From JAPKZH01 sp964537875 (lineage in GTDB: Bacteria > Acidobacteriota > Aminicenantia > Aminicenantales > UBA4085), in assembly GCA_964537875.1 (NCBI GenBank), contig CAZIDN010000025.1:1-48275 (forward strand): a stretch of 48,275 nucleotides of DNA, written 5' to 3'. A program made the position numbers and the translations under genes. This document shows positions 32,242 to 39,689 of this stretch, piece by piece (position 1 is the stretch's first letter; each line of letters opens with the position of its first letter). Under the pieces are notes generated by a model. It made no database searches and was not told the origin of the DNA. It saw only the letters and a program-made list of their open reading frames with translations.

Positions 32242-32949
32242 ATGAAAGTCGCTATTTCAACAGAAAACGGATATGTTTCGCCTCATTTCGGCCGGTGTCC
32301 TTCCTACACCCTCGTTGAAATCAGAGAAGGAAAAATCATCGGTAGAGAGGAAATCCCTAACCCGGGCCATCAGCCGGGCTTTCTTCCCGGCTATTTGGCA
32401 GAAAGGGGAGTCCATTGCATTATTGCCGGCGGAATGGGTCCTCGGGCTCAAGACCTTTTTGCTCAGAATAATATCGAGACGATTATCGGCGTTGAGGGCC
32501 AGATCGATGACGTCATCGAGAAATTTTTAAAGAACGAACTCAAGGCAGGGCAGGACTTATGTAATCACGGACACGGCGGGGAGCAGGGGCTGGGCCATCA
32601 ACACTGTGAGGAAAAGCATCCGGTCCAGGCAGGTCAAAAGCTCTGCTTCAGTGCAGCCGGAAAGGACCTGGAAGCGGAAATCGACCCAAGATTTGGGAGA
32701 GCGCGCTATTTTTTAATCGCCGACCCCAGGACTCTAAAATTTGAAGCACTGGAAAACCCCGCTGCGGAAGAAACCCAGGGGGCAGGAATCCGAACCGCCC
32801 AGCTTATTTCGAGTAAGAACGTCGGGACAGTCATCACCGGAGATTGCGGGCCTAACGCTCTCAACGCTCTTCAGGCTTCAGGGATTAAAGTCATCACCGG
32901 AGCGCGGGGAAAGATCGGAGACGTCCTTCTCAAATATCGATCTGACTGA
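32242..32949 (+). CDS. Tandem NifX-domain protein with His/Cys-rich linker
   Basis: A 235-residue protein with two NifX-like domains: residues 1-105 (SPHFGRCPSYTLVE, Cys19) and 132-235 (DPRFGRARYFLIAD; TGDCGPNALNALQ, Cys202). The linker 107-126 holds Cys107, Cys122 and five His, a probable metal site. The first copy has lost the second Cys motif (AGGMGPRAQ) and the second copy the first, so together they supply one full set. The second copy is closer to the NifX domain encoded just upstream. Likely Fe-S cluster or metal carrier. Confidence 0.85.
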   Translation: MKVAISTENGYVSPHFGRCPSYTLVEIREGKIIGREEIPNPGHQPGFLPGYLAERGVHCIIAGGMGPRAQDLFAQNNIETIIGVEGQIDDVIEKFLKNELKAGQDLCNHGHGGEQGLGHQHCEEKHPVQAGQKLCFSAAGKDLEAEIDPRFGRARYFLIADPRTLKFEALENPAAEETQGAGIRTAQLISSKNVGTVITGDCGPNALNALQASGIKVITGARGKIGDVLLKYRSD

Positions 32950-32958
32950 GGTGCACGG

Positions 32959-33264
32959 ATGGTCGCAAAAGAAGAGGATATAAGACTCTCCCAGGCTCTG
33001 GCTAAAATCAAGAATCGGCTTCTCGTTTTCAGCGGAAAAGGCGGAGTGGGGAAGAGCACGGTGGCCGCCAACCTGGCCCTTGCTCTGGCGATGAAGAATT
33101 TTAAGGTGGGACTGCTGGATGTGGACATCCACGGCCCGAACTTGCCTAAAATGCTGGGCGTCGACGGCAAACCTATTGTCCTGAGCCGTCCCGATTCAGA
33201 GGCCAGCCGGGCTTTTATGGGAATCGTTGAAAAAATTCAGACTTTACCCAGAGAAAATGAGTGA
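32959..33264 (+). pseudogene. Mrp/Nbp35 ATPase gene with its middle deleted
   Basis: The frame encodes 101 residues. Residues 1-72 are a normal Mrp/Nbp35 start: Walker A GKGGVGKST (26-34) and DVDIHGPNLPKMLGV. From about residue 73 the sequence (PIVLSRPDSEASRAFMGIVEKI) matches the very end of Mrp proteins. About 170-180 residues are missing, including the switch regions and the CxxC that binds the bridging Fe-S cluster. The frame is preserved. The product cannot be a working cluster carrier, but might still bind nucleotide poorly. Confidence 0.75.
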
Positions 33265-33292
33265 AGGGCATGTCTAAAGAAAAGGGAAAGGG

Positions 33293-33385
33293 ATGTCGGG
33301 TCTGAATTCCTGTAAGCGGCTGAGAAATAAGTGCATAAAGAAAAGCGCCGATCAGGCGCGGCAATTCAAAATTGGCTGTGAGTGA
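33293..33385 (+). CDS. Small Cys-rich basic peptide (30 aa)
   Basis: An ATG after AAAGGGAAAGGG encodes a 30-residue peptide with three Cys (SCKRLRNKCIKKS and IGCE) and many Lys and Arg. It fills the gap between the Mrp remnant and the CGGC gene on the same strand. Composition suggests metal binding, but the ribosome site is imperfect and I know no homologue. Confidence 0.35.
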   Translation: MSGLNSCKRLRNKCIKKSADQARQFKIGCE

Positions 33386-33393
33386 GGCCTAGA

Positions 33394-33840
33394 ATGAAAA
33401 AAATCGGAATCATCATCTGCGGAAGGTATAAAGAGTGCGGCGGAGGCAAGTGCTTCCGCGCTCTTAGAGAAAGGGTGGGGGGGTTTTCTAAATATCCCAA
33501 AAACGAGTCTGTCGAAGTGGTCGGATATTCCTACTGCGGAGATTGCCCGGGGGGGAATATCGAAAATGTGCCCGCTGAAATGAAAAGAAATGGAGCTGAA
33601 ATAATCCACCTGGCAACGGGGCTGGTGGTTGGCTACCCTCCGTGCCCCCACATCCGGCAGTTCAAAGAATTCATCGAAACCCATTATGGGCTGCCCGTCG
33701 TCATCGGGACTCATCCGATTCCCCTGAAATATATGGAAGCGCACGAGAAGCTGACATTTTGGAAAGACATGAAGATGGAAGAGCTCGCCGGGGACCTGAT
33801 GAGAGAAGACAGGGACGTCATGGAATCTTATAATTCATGA
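33394..33840 (+). CDS. CGGC-domain protein
   Basis: A 148-residue protein starting MKKIGIIICGRYKECGGGKC, with Cys9, Cys15 and Cys20, then YSYCGDCPGG and YPPCPHI: the conserved cysteines of the CGGC family (PF08821), thought to bind metal. It is cytoplasmic. The family is common in anaerobes beside NifX- and Mrp-type genes. A weak GTGAGG precedes the ATG at 33394. Its exact role is unknown; metal or cluster handling fits the context. Confidence 0.85.
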   Translation: MKKIGIIICGRYKECGGGKCFRALRERVGGFSKYPKNESVEVVGYSYCGDCPGGNIENVPAEMKRNGAEIIHLATGLVVGYPPCPHIRQFKEFIETHYGLPVVIGTHPIPLKYMEAHEKLTFWKDMKMEELAGDLMREDRDVMESYNS

Positions 33841-33852
33841 GAGGAGGTTGAG

Positions 33853-33906
33853 ATGCCCGGACAAGGGGAAAGAGAAAAATGCCTATCTATGAATACAAAT
33901 GCCTGA
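33853..33906 (+). CDS. Possible 17-residue leader peptide before the FmdB-type gene
   Basis: The strongest ribosome site in this stretch (GAGGAGG, 33841-33847) is 5 nt before an ATG that opens a 17-codon frame (MPGQGEREKCLSMNTNA) overlapping the start of the next gene in another frame. It may couple translation of the downstream gene or be the stub of a lost gene. Confidence 0.3.
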   Translation: MPGQGEREKCLSMNTNA

Positions 33907-34124
33907 AGTGCGGCCGGATCATCGAAATTTTCGTCAGATCCCTCCATGAGACGACAGCTGTTGTCTGCCCCGATTGCGGAAGCGTGAATCTAAAAAAACT
34001 CTTTTCCACACCCGGCGCGGTCAAGAGTGGAAGGACGTCTCCTCCAGGGACCACCTGCTGCGGCCGGGCAGAGCGATGCTCGACTCCTCCCTGTTCCACA
34101 GGCGGGACTTGCCGCCGGGATTAG
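33879..34124 (+). CDS. FmdB-type zinc-ribbon protein with Cys-rich tail
   Basis: An 81-residue protein: MPIYEYKCLKCG and VCPDCGS give the Cys4 zinc ribbon (Cys8, Cys11, Cys30, Cys33) of the FmdB/CxxC_CXXC_SSSS family. The C-terminus adds five more Cys (TTCCGRAERC, PPCSTGGTC), seen in a subset of the family. Function in general is unclear; proposed roles are in regulation or metal handling. No good ribosome site of its own lies directly upstream, so it may rely on the leader frame at 33853. Confidence 0.82.
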   Translation: MPIYEYKCLKCGRIIEIFVRSLHETTAVVCPDCGSVNLKKLFSTPGAVKSGRTSPPGTTCCGRAERCSTPPCSTGGTCRRD

Positions 34125-34231
34125 CCCGATACGCCATCTGGACGATGAAGAATCATTCCCGGTCAGGGATGAAGCACAGGCCTAAAATTAATTCTCGCTT
34201 CATTATCAATTTTTAGCCAGGAGGAAAAGTC

Positions 34232-35422
34232 TTGAAAGACGCAAAATTCAAAAGCTCGTTCACCAGTGTCATCCATGCCGGGCAAGAGCCCGACCCTGCT
34301 TTTGGCGGGGTTTCGGTTCCTATTTACCAGTCTTCCACCTTTGCCTTTAAGAGCGCGGAACAGGGAGCTGCCCTGTTTGCCGGAAAAGAAAAAGGATATA
34401 TCTATACGCGCATCGGCAATCCGACCACAAAAGCCCTGGAAGATTGCGTGGCCTATCTCGAAAATGGCTGCGGGGGCTTGGCTACCGCCTCCGGGATGGC
34501 CGCCATCACGACAGTTTATCTGACCTTTCTTGATAAAAATTCCCATCTCATCAGCACAGCGGCTGTCTATGGTCCCTCACGAACGGTTTTAGAAAACGAG
34601 TTTTCAAGGTTCGGTGTGGAAGTCGACTTCGTGGATACCTCCGACATAAGAAACATCGAAAAACACCTCAGGCCGAACACAAGACTTCTTTTTATCGAGA
34701 CTCCAGCTAACCCGACCATGACTCTCACGGATATCAAGGCGTGTGCCCGGCTGGCGAAAGAAAAGAACCTCCTCCTCGTCGTCGATAACACCTTTTCCAG
34801 CCCGATTGTTCAAAAACCTTTGGACCTGGGAGCGGATATCGTCGTGCACAGCCTAACCAAATTTCTCAACGGCCACAGCGATGTCGTCGGTGGGATGATC
34901 GTCAGCAAAGATGAAAACCATCATCGGCAACTTCACAAGGCGCTGACGTTGATGGGTGGAACAATAGACCCTCACCAGGCCTGGCTTGTGTTGCGCGGTG
35001 TCAAGAGCCTGGCTTTACGGATGGAGAAGAGCCAGGAGAATGCCGTGAAATTGGCCCGCTATCTGGAGAGCCATCCCAAGATCAAATGGGTCAATTATCC
35101 CGGACTCGAAAGCCATCCTCAGCATGCTCTGGCCAAAGAGCAGATGACGGGTTTCGGCTCCATGCTCTGCTTCGGCTTAAAAGGCGGTTTTGAAGCCGGC
35201 CGTCGAATGATCAATGCCGTCAAGCTCTGCACTCTGGCCGTTTCTTTGGGCGGGATTGAAAGCCTCATTCAGCATCCGGCGAGCATGACCCATGCTGGCG
35301 TTTCCAGAGAAGAAAGGGAAAAGGCAGGGATTACTGATGACCTCATCCGGCTTTCCGTCGGCTGCGAAGGCTTTGAAGACTTAAGAGATGATCTTGATCA
35401 GGCTCTGGCGCAAGCAGATTGA
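34232..35422 (+). CDS. Cys/Met-metabolism PLP enzyme (methionine gamma-lyase or cystathionine lyase/synthase-like)
   Basis: A 396-residue enzyme of the trans-sulfuration family: SVPIYQSSTFAF, YTRIGNPTTKALE, VDNTFSSP and the PLP Lys210 in HSLTKFLNGH with the family signature around it; SLGGIESLIQHPASMTH closes the active site. It could release thiol or sulfide from methionine, homocysteine or cystathionine; YGPSR replaces the YGCTF-type loop of classical methionine gamma-lyase, so the substrate is open. It starts at TTG with AGGAGG 7 nt upstream. As part of the iron-regulated run it may supply sulfide. Confidence 0.87.
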   Translation: MKDAKFKSSFTSVIHAGQEPDPAFGGVSVPIYQSSTFAFKSAEQGAALFAGKEKGYIYTRIGNPTTKALEDCVAYLENGCGGLATASGMAAITTVYLTFLDKNSHLISTAAVYGPSRTVLENEFSRFGVEVDFVDTSDIRNIEKHLRPNTRLLFIETPANPTMTLTDIKACARLAKEKNLLLVVDNTFSSPIVQKPLDLGADIVVHSLTKFLNGHSDVVGGMIVSKDENHHRQLHKALTLMGGTIDPHQAWLVLRGVKSLALRMEKSQENAVKLARYLESHPKIKWVNYPGLESHPQHALAKEQMTGFGSMLCFGLKGGFEAGRRMINAVKLCTLAVSLGGIESLIQHPASMTHAGVSREEREKAGITDDLIRLSVGCEGFEDLRDDLDQALAQAD

Positions 35423-35464
35423 CACGCCCCGAGATGAATTTTAGCCAAGGTGACGTGAACACCC

Positions 35465-36250
35465 ATGAAAAAGCCGATTATTTATTTAATGATTTTTATT
35501 TCATCAACCATCGGAGTCGCGTCTATGGATTTCCTCAAACCTTTAGAAATGACTATCGTCTATGACAACAATCCTTACGATAAAAATCTCCGGACAGATT
35601 GGGGCTTTTCTTGCTTCATCAGTGGTCTGAGCAAAACCCTGCTCTTTGATACAGGAAAAGATAGTCAGATACTCCTCTCCAATATGAAAAAATTGGAGAT
35701 CGACCCTCGTTCTGTGGATGTCATTGTCCTTTCCCACGAACACAAAGACCATACGGACGGGCTGGAGGGCCTTCTTAAAGAGAATCCTGGAATTGAGGTC
35801 TGGGTGCCTTACTTTTTTGCTTCATCTTTCAAAGAAAAGGTCAAAAAAAACGGAGGCCGTCTTGTAGAAGTCAATGGCTTTCGAAAAATTTGCGACGGCG
35901 CCTACACAACAGACGTCATCCAAGGGTGGATAAAAGAGCAGTCACTCGTCCTGGAATCGCCGCGGGGGCTTATCCTGATGACGGGATGTGCCCATCCAAG
36001 AATCGTCAACATCATCGACAGAGTTAAAGAACTCACGGGCAAAGATATCCACCTGGCTTTGGGCGGTTTTCATCTGGCGGGATTTCCTAAGAAGGAAATA
36101 AGAGAAATTATCGCCCACTTCAGGGACGCAGGAGTAAAAAAAGTCGGACCCTGCCATTGCTCGGGCGATGAAGCCCGGAAATTGTTCGAAGAGGAGTACG
36201 GGAAAGATTTTGTCCAGATTGGCGTGGGCAGAAGGATTCAGATCCAATGA
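35465..36250 (+). CDS. MBL-fold metallo-hydrolase (COG1237-like)
   Basis: A 261-residue protein with an N-terminal hydrophobic segment (residues 4-20) that may anchor or export it. The metal motif SHEHKDHTDGL (about residues 90-100) and later His residues (TGCAHPR, GGFHLAGF, PCHCSG) form the two-metal site of the metallo-beta-lactamase fold. It resembles the COG1237 group related to a methanopterin-pathway synthase; that assignment does not fix the reaction. The stop overlaps the next ATG. Confidence 0.82.
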   Translation: MKKPIIYLMIFISSTIGVASMDFLKPLEMTIVYDNNPYDKNLRTDWGFSCFISGLSKTLLFDTGKDSQILLSNMKKLEIDPRSVDVIVLSHEHKDHTDGLEGLLKENPGIEVWVPYFFASSFKEKVKKNGGRLVEVNGFRKICDGAYTTDVIQGWIKEQSLVLESPRGLILMTGCAHPRIVNIIDRVKELTGKDIHLALGGFHLAGFPKKEIREIIAHFRDAGVKKVGPCHCSGDEARKLFEEEYGKDFVQIGVGRRIQIQ

Positions 36251-37089
36251 TTATCTCCGTAGCCAGTGGCAAAGGAGGAACGGGGAAGACGACCGTCGCT
36301 GTGAGCCTGGCTCTTTCTCTTGCGAGAAAGCGCCCCGTGCAAATTCTTGACTGCGATGTCGAAGAACCTAATGCTCATCTCTTTATCAAGCCGTCAATCG
36401 ACAAGACCCTTCCTGTTTTTATCCCTGTTCCAGAGGTCGATGAAGCCAAGTGTACGTTTTGCGGCAAATGTGCGGAAGTTTGCGCCTACAATGCCATCGC
36501 TGTTATCAAGAATACAGTCCTTGTTTTTTCCGAGCTCTGCCATGGCTGTGGCGGGTGCAGCCTCCTCTGCCCCGAGAAGGCTATAAAAGAGGTGGGGAAA
36601 AAAATCGGCGTTCTGGAGTCTGGAGCAGCGGGCAACCTCCAGTTCGTCCATGGAAAGCTCGATATCGGTCAGCCGATATCTCCGCCGCTCATCAGAGCTG
36701 TAAAAAAATCCATAAACACAGAGCGAACGGTCATCATTGACGTCCCACCCGGAACATCTTGCCCGGTGATTGAAGCGATAAAAGGGAGCGATTTCTGCCT
36801 TCTGGTGACAGAGCCCACTCCGTTCGGGCTCCATGACCTTAGATTGGCTGTGGAGACTGTGCGGCAACTCAAAATTCCCCTTGGCGTTATCATCAATCGA
36901 ACAGGCCTCGGCGACCGAGATGTGGAAGCCTACTGCCTGAAAGAGAATATTCTGATTCTCATGACCATTCCTTTTGACCGAAAAATCGCCGCAGCGTACT
37001 CCGAAGGGATACCGGTGGTCGAAGCCATTCCCGCTTACCGTCAAGAATTTTTTGAGATTTTCGAGAGGATTGAGAAGACTGCAGGATGA
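36247..37089 (+). CDS. MinD/ParA-superfamily ATPase with inserted ferredoxin domain (first)
   Basis: A 280-residue P-loop ATPase: deviant Walker A GKGGTGKTT (8-16), Asp switch LDCDVEEPN, an inserted 2[4Fe-4S] domain (CTFCGKCAEVCAYNA and CHGCGGCSLLCPEKA, about residues 68-115), then IDVPPGTSCPV and the C-terminal ATPase half. Pairs of such genes are typical of Deltaproteobacteria-like anaerobes and archaea, near NifX and CGGC genes. They are thought to move or insert Fe-S clusters or metals using ATP. Overlaps both neighbours by 4 nt. Confidence 0.9.
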   Translation: MIISVASGKGGTGKTTVAVSLALSLARKRPVQILDCDVEEPNAHLFIKPSIDKTLPVFIPVPEVDEAKCTFCGKCAEVCAYNAIAVIKNTVLVFSELCHGCGGCSLLCPEKAIKEVGKKIGVLESGAAGNLQFVHGKLDIGQPISPPLIRAVKKSINTERTVIIDVPPGTSCPVIEAIKGSDFCLLVTEPTPFGLHDLRLAVETVRQLKIPLGVIINRTGLGDRDVEAYCLKENILILMTIPFDRKIAAAYSEGIPVVEAIPAYRQEFFEIFERIEKTAG

Positions 37090-37958
37090 AACAACTCGTT
37101 ATTATCAGCGGCAAGGGCGGGACCGGCAAAACCGTGCTTTCGGCTTGCTTTGCCACGCTGGCTCGGAAAAAAGTCATGGTCGACTGTGATGTGGACGCCG
37201 CTAACCTTTATCTTCTTCTTCAGCCTGAAATCCAGGAAGAACACTCATTCTCCGGAGGGAAAAAGGCCCGTGTTGACCCTGATAAGTGCACTGGATGCTG
37301 GAATTGTTTGGATGTCTGCCGCTTTTCAGCCATCTCCGAAGAAGAAGATGGAAAGATCTCCATAGACCCGATATCCTGCGAGGGATGTGGCGTTTGTTCA
37401 TACATCTGTCCGACCAAATCCATCGCAATGGAAAAGAGAGTTTCGGGAAAATGGTATGTTTCCCGGACCAAATATGGACCTTTTGTCCATGCCCGACTAG
37501 GTATCGGAGAGGAAAATTCGGGGAAGTTGGTGGCAGAAATAAGGAAAAAGGCTAATGAAATCGCCGAGAAAGCGGCCCTCGATCTCGTCATTATCGATGG
37601 GCCGCCGGGCACTGGTTGCCCGGTGATCGCTTCTCTTTCTGGGTCTGACCTCGCCCTCATCGTGACGGAACCGACTCTTTCCGGAATCCACGACATGGAG
37701 CGAGTTATTGGAGTTGCTGAGCATTTCAGAATAGAGACTGCGGTCTGTATCAATAAATATGATATTAACCTCGCCCACTCCTGCCGCATCGAAAAATGGT
37801 GCGAGGAGCGCTCCATACCTGTTCTCGGAAAAATCCCCTTCGATGAAGTCGTCACCAAAGCCGTAAGCCAGGGAATGCCGGTCACCGCATACGTGAATAA
37901 TTCACTGACCCGTGAAATCAAACATATCTGGCTGAGAATTTGCGGCTTGCCTGAATAG
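37086..37958 (+). CDS. MinD/ParA-superfamily ATPase with inserted ferredoxin domain (second)
   Basis: A 290-residue paralogue of the preceding gene: GKGGTGKT near the start, CDVDAANLYL, ferredoxin insert with CTGCWNCLDVCRFSA and CEGCGVCSYICPTKS (about residues 62-115), and IDGPPGTGCPV. The paired genes probably form a heterodimer. It is the last gene of the overlapping set; the 169-bp gap after it has only a 7-bp hairpin (38005-38028). Confidence 0.9.
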   Translation: MKQLVIISGKGGTGKTVLSACFATLARKKVMVDCDVDAANLYLLLQPEIQEEHSFSGGKKARVDPDKCTGCWNCLDVCRFSAISEEEDGKISIDPISCEGCGVCSYICPTKSIAMEKRVSGKWYVSRTKYGPFVHARLGIGEENSGKLVAEIRKKANEIAEKAALDLVIIDGPPGTGCPVIASLSGSDLALIVTEPTLSGIHDMERVIGVAEHFRIETAVCINKYDINLAHSCRIEKWCEERSIPVLGKIPFDEVVTKAVSQGMPVTAYVNNSLTREIKHIWLRICGLPE

Positions 37959-38127
37959 AAGGATCGCCAGGAGTAAAAAAATGAATGTCGATTGCCTTTT
38001 GGTGAAATACCAAATATCGTAGGTATTTATTCTCGGAGAGTCAAAATGGTCAAGGACGATGAAAATGTCAAATCGCAAATGTGTAAAAAAGATGGGGAAT
38101 GCCCTGACCATCGGAAAGGAGTGAAGC

Positions 38128-38823
38128 ATGAAGACCATTGGCCTCATCGGAGGAATGAGCTGGGAGTCTTCGGCCGAGTATTACCGCATCATCAATGAAA
38201 CGACCAAGGCCAGACTCGGTGGATTGCATTCCGCGAAGAGCATATTGTATTCCGTGGATTTCGCGGAGATCGAAATCCTGCAGCACCAGGGGAGATGGGA
38301 GGAAACCGCTCGCTTATTGAGCCATGCTGCCAAGAGCTTGGAAACGGCGGGTGCAGAGTTCATCATTTTATGTACCAACACCATGCATAAAGTCGCCGGT
38401 GAGATTGAAGCCAATATCCGGATCCCCCTCCTCCACATTGCCGACGCGACGGCCCGAATTATACGAGCTCAGGGTCTCAGGAGAATTGGATTGCTGGGCA
38501 CGCGTTTCACGATGGGAGAAGACTTCTATAAAGGGAGATTGACACAAAAACACGGCTTAGAAGTCCTCGTGCCCGACCTTAGCGACCGCGAAATCGTCCA
38601 TAGAGTGATTTATGAAGAGCTGTGTCTCGGCCATATCAACCAAGCATCCAGGCAGCAGTTTGTGACGATTATGGAACGCCTGGCTGGGGCGGGCGCTGAG
38701 GGCATCATCCTGGGATGCACCGAGATCGGCCTGCTGGTCGAAGAAGGAGACAGCCCCGTGCCGTTGTTTGATACAACCAGGCTTCATGCTGCAGCGGCTG
38801 TTTCGTACGCGCTGGAGTCATGA
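38128..38823 (+). CDS. Aspartate/glutamate racemase-family protein
   Basis: A 231-residue cofactor-independent racemase. The two catalytic cysteines are in ILCTNTMHK and LGCTEIGLL; GLIGGMSWESSAEYYRIIN is the usual start of the aspartate racemase (YgeA-like) group. It interconverts L- and D-amino acids in the cytoplasm; broad-specificity members also exist. A GGAAAGGAG ribosome site precedes the ATG. It may be independent of the iron-regulated cluster. Confidence 0.88.
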   Translation: MKTIGLIGGMSWESSAEYYRIINETTKARLGGLHSAKSILYSVDFAEIEILQHQGRWEETARLLSHAAKSLETAGAEFIILCTNTMHKVAGEIEANIRIPLLHIADATARIIRAQGLRRIGLLGTRFTMGEDFYKGRLTQKHGLEVLVPDLSDREIVHRVIYEELCLGHINQASRQQFVTIMERLAGAGAEGIILGCTEIGLLVEEGDSPVPLFDTTRLHAAAAVSYALES

Positions 38824-38866
38824 GGACGACAAGATTGCTAATTGCACTTTCCAGATCGCTGTTTTA

Positions 38867-38894
38867 TTGACAGCGGCGAATGCTCTGATATAAT
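38867..38894 (+). promoter_or_regulatory. Strong sigma70 promoter of the DsrMK-like operon
   Basis: Consensus TTGACA (38867-38872), a 16-nt spacer and consensus TATAAT (38889-38894). Transcription should begin near 38901, about 108 nt before the first start codon. Confidence 0.8.
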
Positions 38895-39008
38895 ACCTCC
38901 TAATTTTTTGATTGCCCTGAACTCCCTCCGATGCTCTCTCCAAGACCAGGAGAGCAAGGGAGATCGCCGCATCAGGAAATTGAATCTCTGACGGGACGTG
39001 GGATTTTC

Positions 39009-39689
39009 ATGAGCCCTGCACTAAAGATATTGGAGAATGAGGTCCAGATTGCGGCTCTCCTGTTTATGGGGGCGGTCTATATCGTTCGGCTCATCTGGTT
39101 GTTCCGGTTCAAATACCGCAAAGAGCGCACTCTTGCCGAGGGAAGCGAAAAAGCGGGGATGGTCTATTCTCTGCTCAACGTGGCCATGCCCTGGGCCATG
39201 GAATCCACGCGCAAAAAGCCAGGTTTTTACATCCAGTTCGTCATCTTTCACGCGGGCGTGGCGGCTGCGATTGCCGCCACATTTATCATTCCCTACCTCC
39301 CACAAATCTTCGAAGTCAAGGTTGTGGTTTATCTATTCCAGATTTTGATCGGAGCCGCGTGTCTGGTCGGATTGATGCGCCTCAACCGGCGCCTGACCAA
39401 CCCCGCCATAAGGTTCATCAGCACGCCGGACGACTACCTATCCCTGATTCTGATGATTTTCTTTTTCGCCGCCGGAGTCCTGGCCGTTCCAAATAATTAT
39501 CGTCGGGCGGAATGGCCGTTGATCTTGTTCTTCGGCCTGACGGCGTTCTTTCTCGTTTACGTTCCTTTTTCCAAAATTTGTCATTATTTGTATTATCCCT
39601 TCAACCGGATTTTTCTAGGAAAGACTCTGGGTCATCGAGGCGTGCTGCCTCCCAGAAAAAAAACCTCGTCTGATGGGGCCGCATCATGA
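39009..39689 (+). CDS. Membrane cytochrome b-like subunit (NarI/DsrM/HdrE type)
   Basis: A 226-residue membrane protein with about five spans. It has His residues suitable for a heme b in FVIFHAGVAAAI and KICHYLYYPFN and resembles the NarI fold used by DsrM, TmcC and HdrE, which oxidise menaquinol. The start at 39009 is chosen because an upstream frame to 38931 is not protein-like. The stop overlaps the start of the Fe-S subunit (ATGA), so the two make a complex. Confidence 0.75.
   Translation: MSPALKILENEVQIAALLFMGAVYIVRLIWLFRFKYRKERTLAEGSEKAGMVYSLLNVAMPWAMESTRKKPGFYIQFVIFHAGVAAAIAATFIIPYLPQIFEVKVVVYLFQILIGAACLVGLMRLNRRLTNPAIRFISTPDDYLSLILMIFFFAAGVLAVPNNYRRAEWPLILFFGLTAFFLVYVPFSKICHYLYYPFNRIFLGKTLGHRGVLPPRKKTSSDGAAS

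Noticed and set aside
38005..38028. A 7-bp hairpin upstream of the racemase gene as a terminator or riboswitch
   Set aside because: The stem is AT-rich with a 10-nt loop and no T-run or conserved core.
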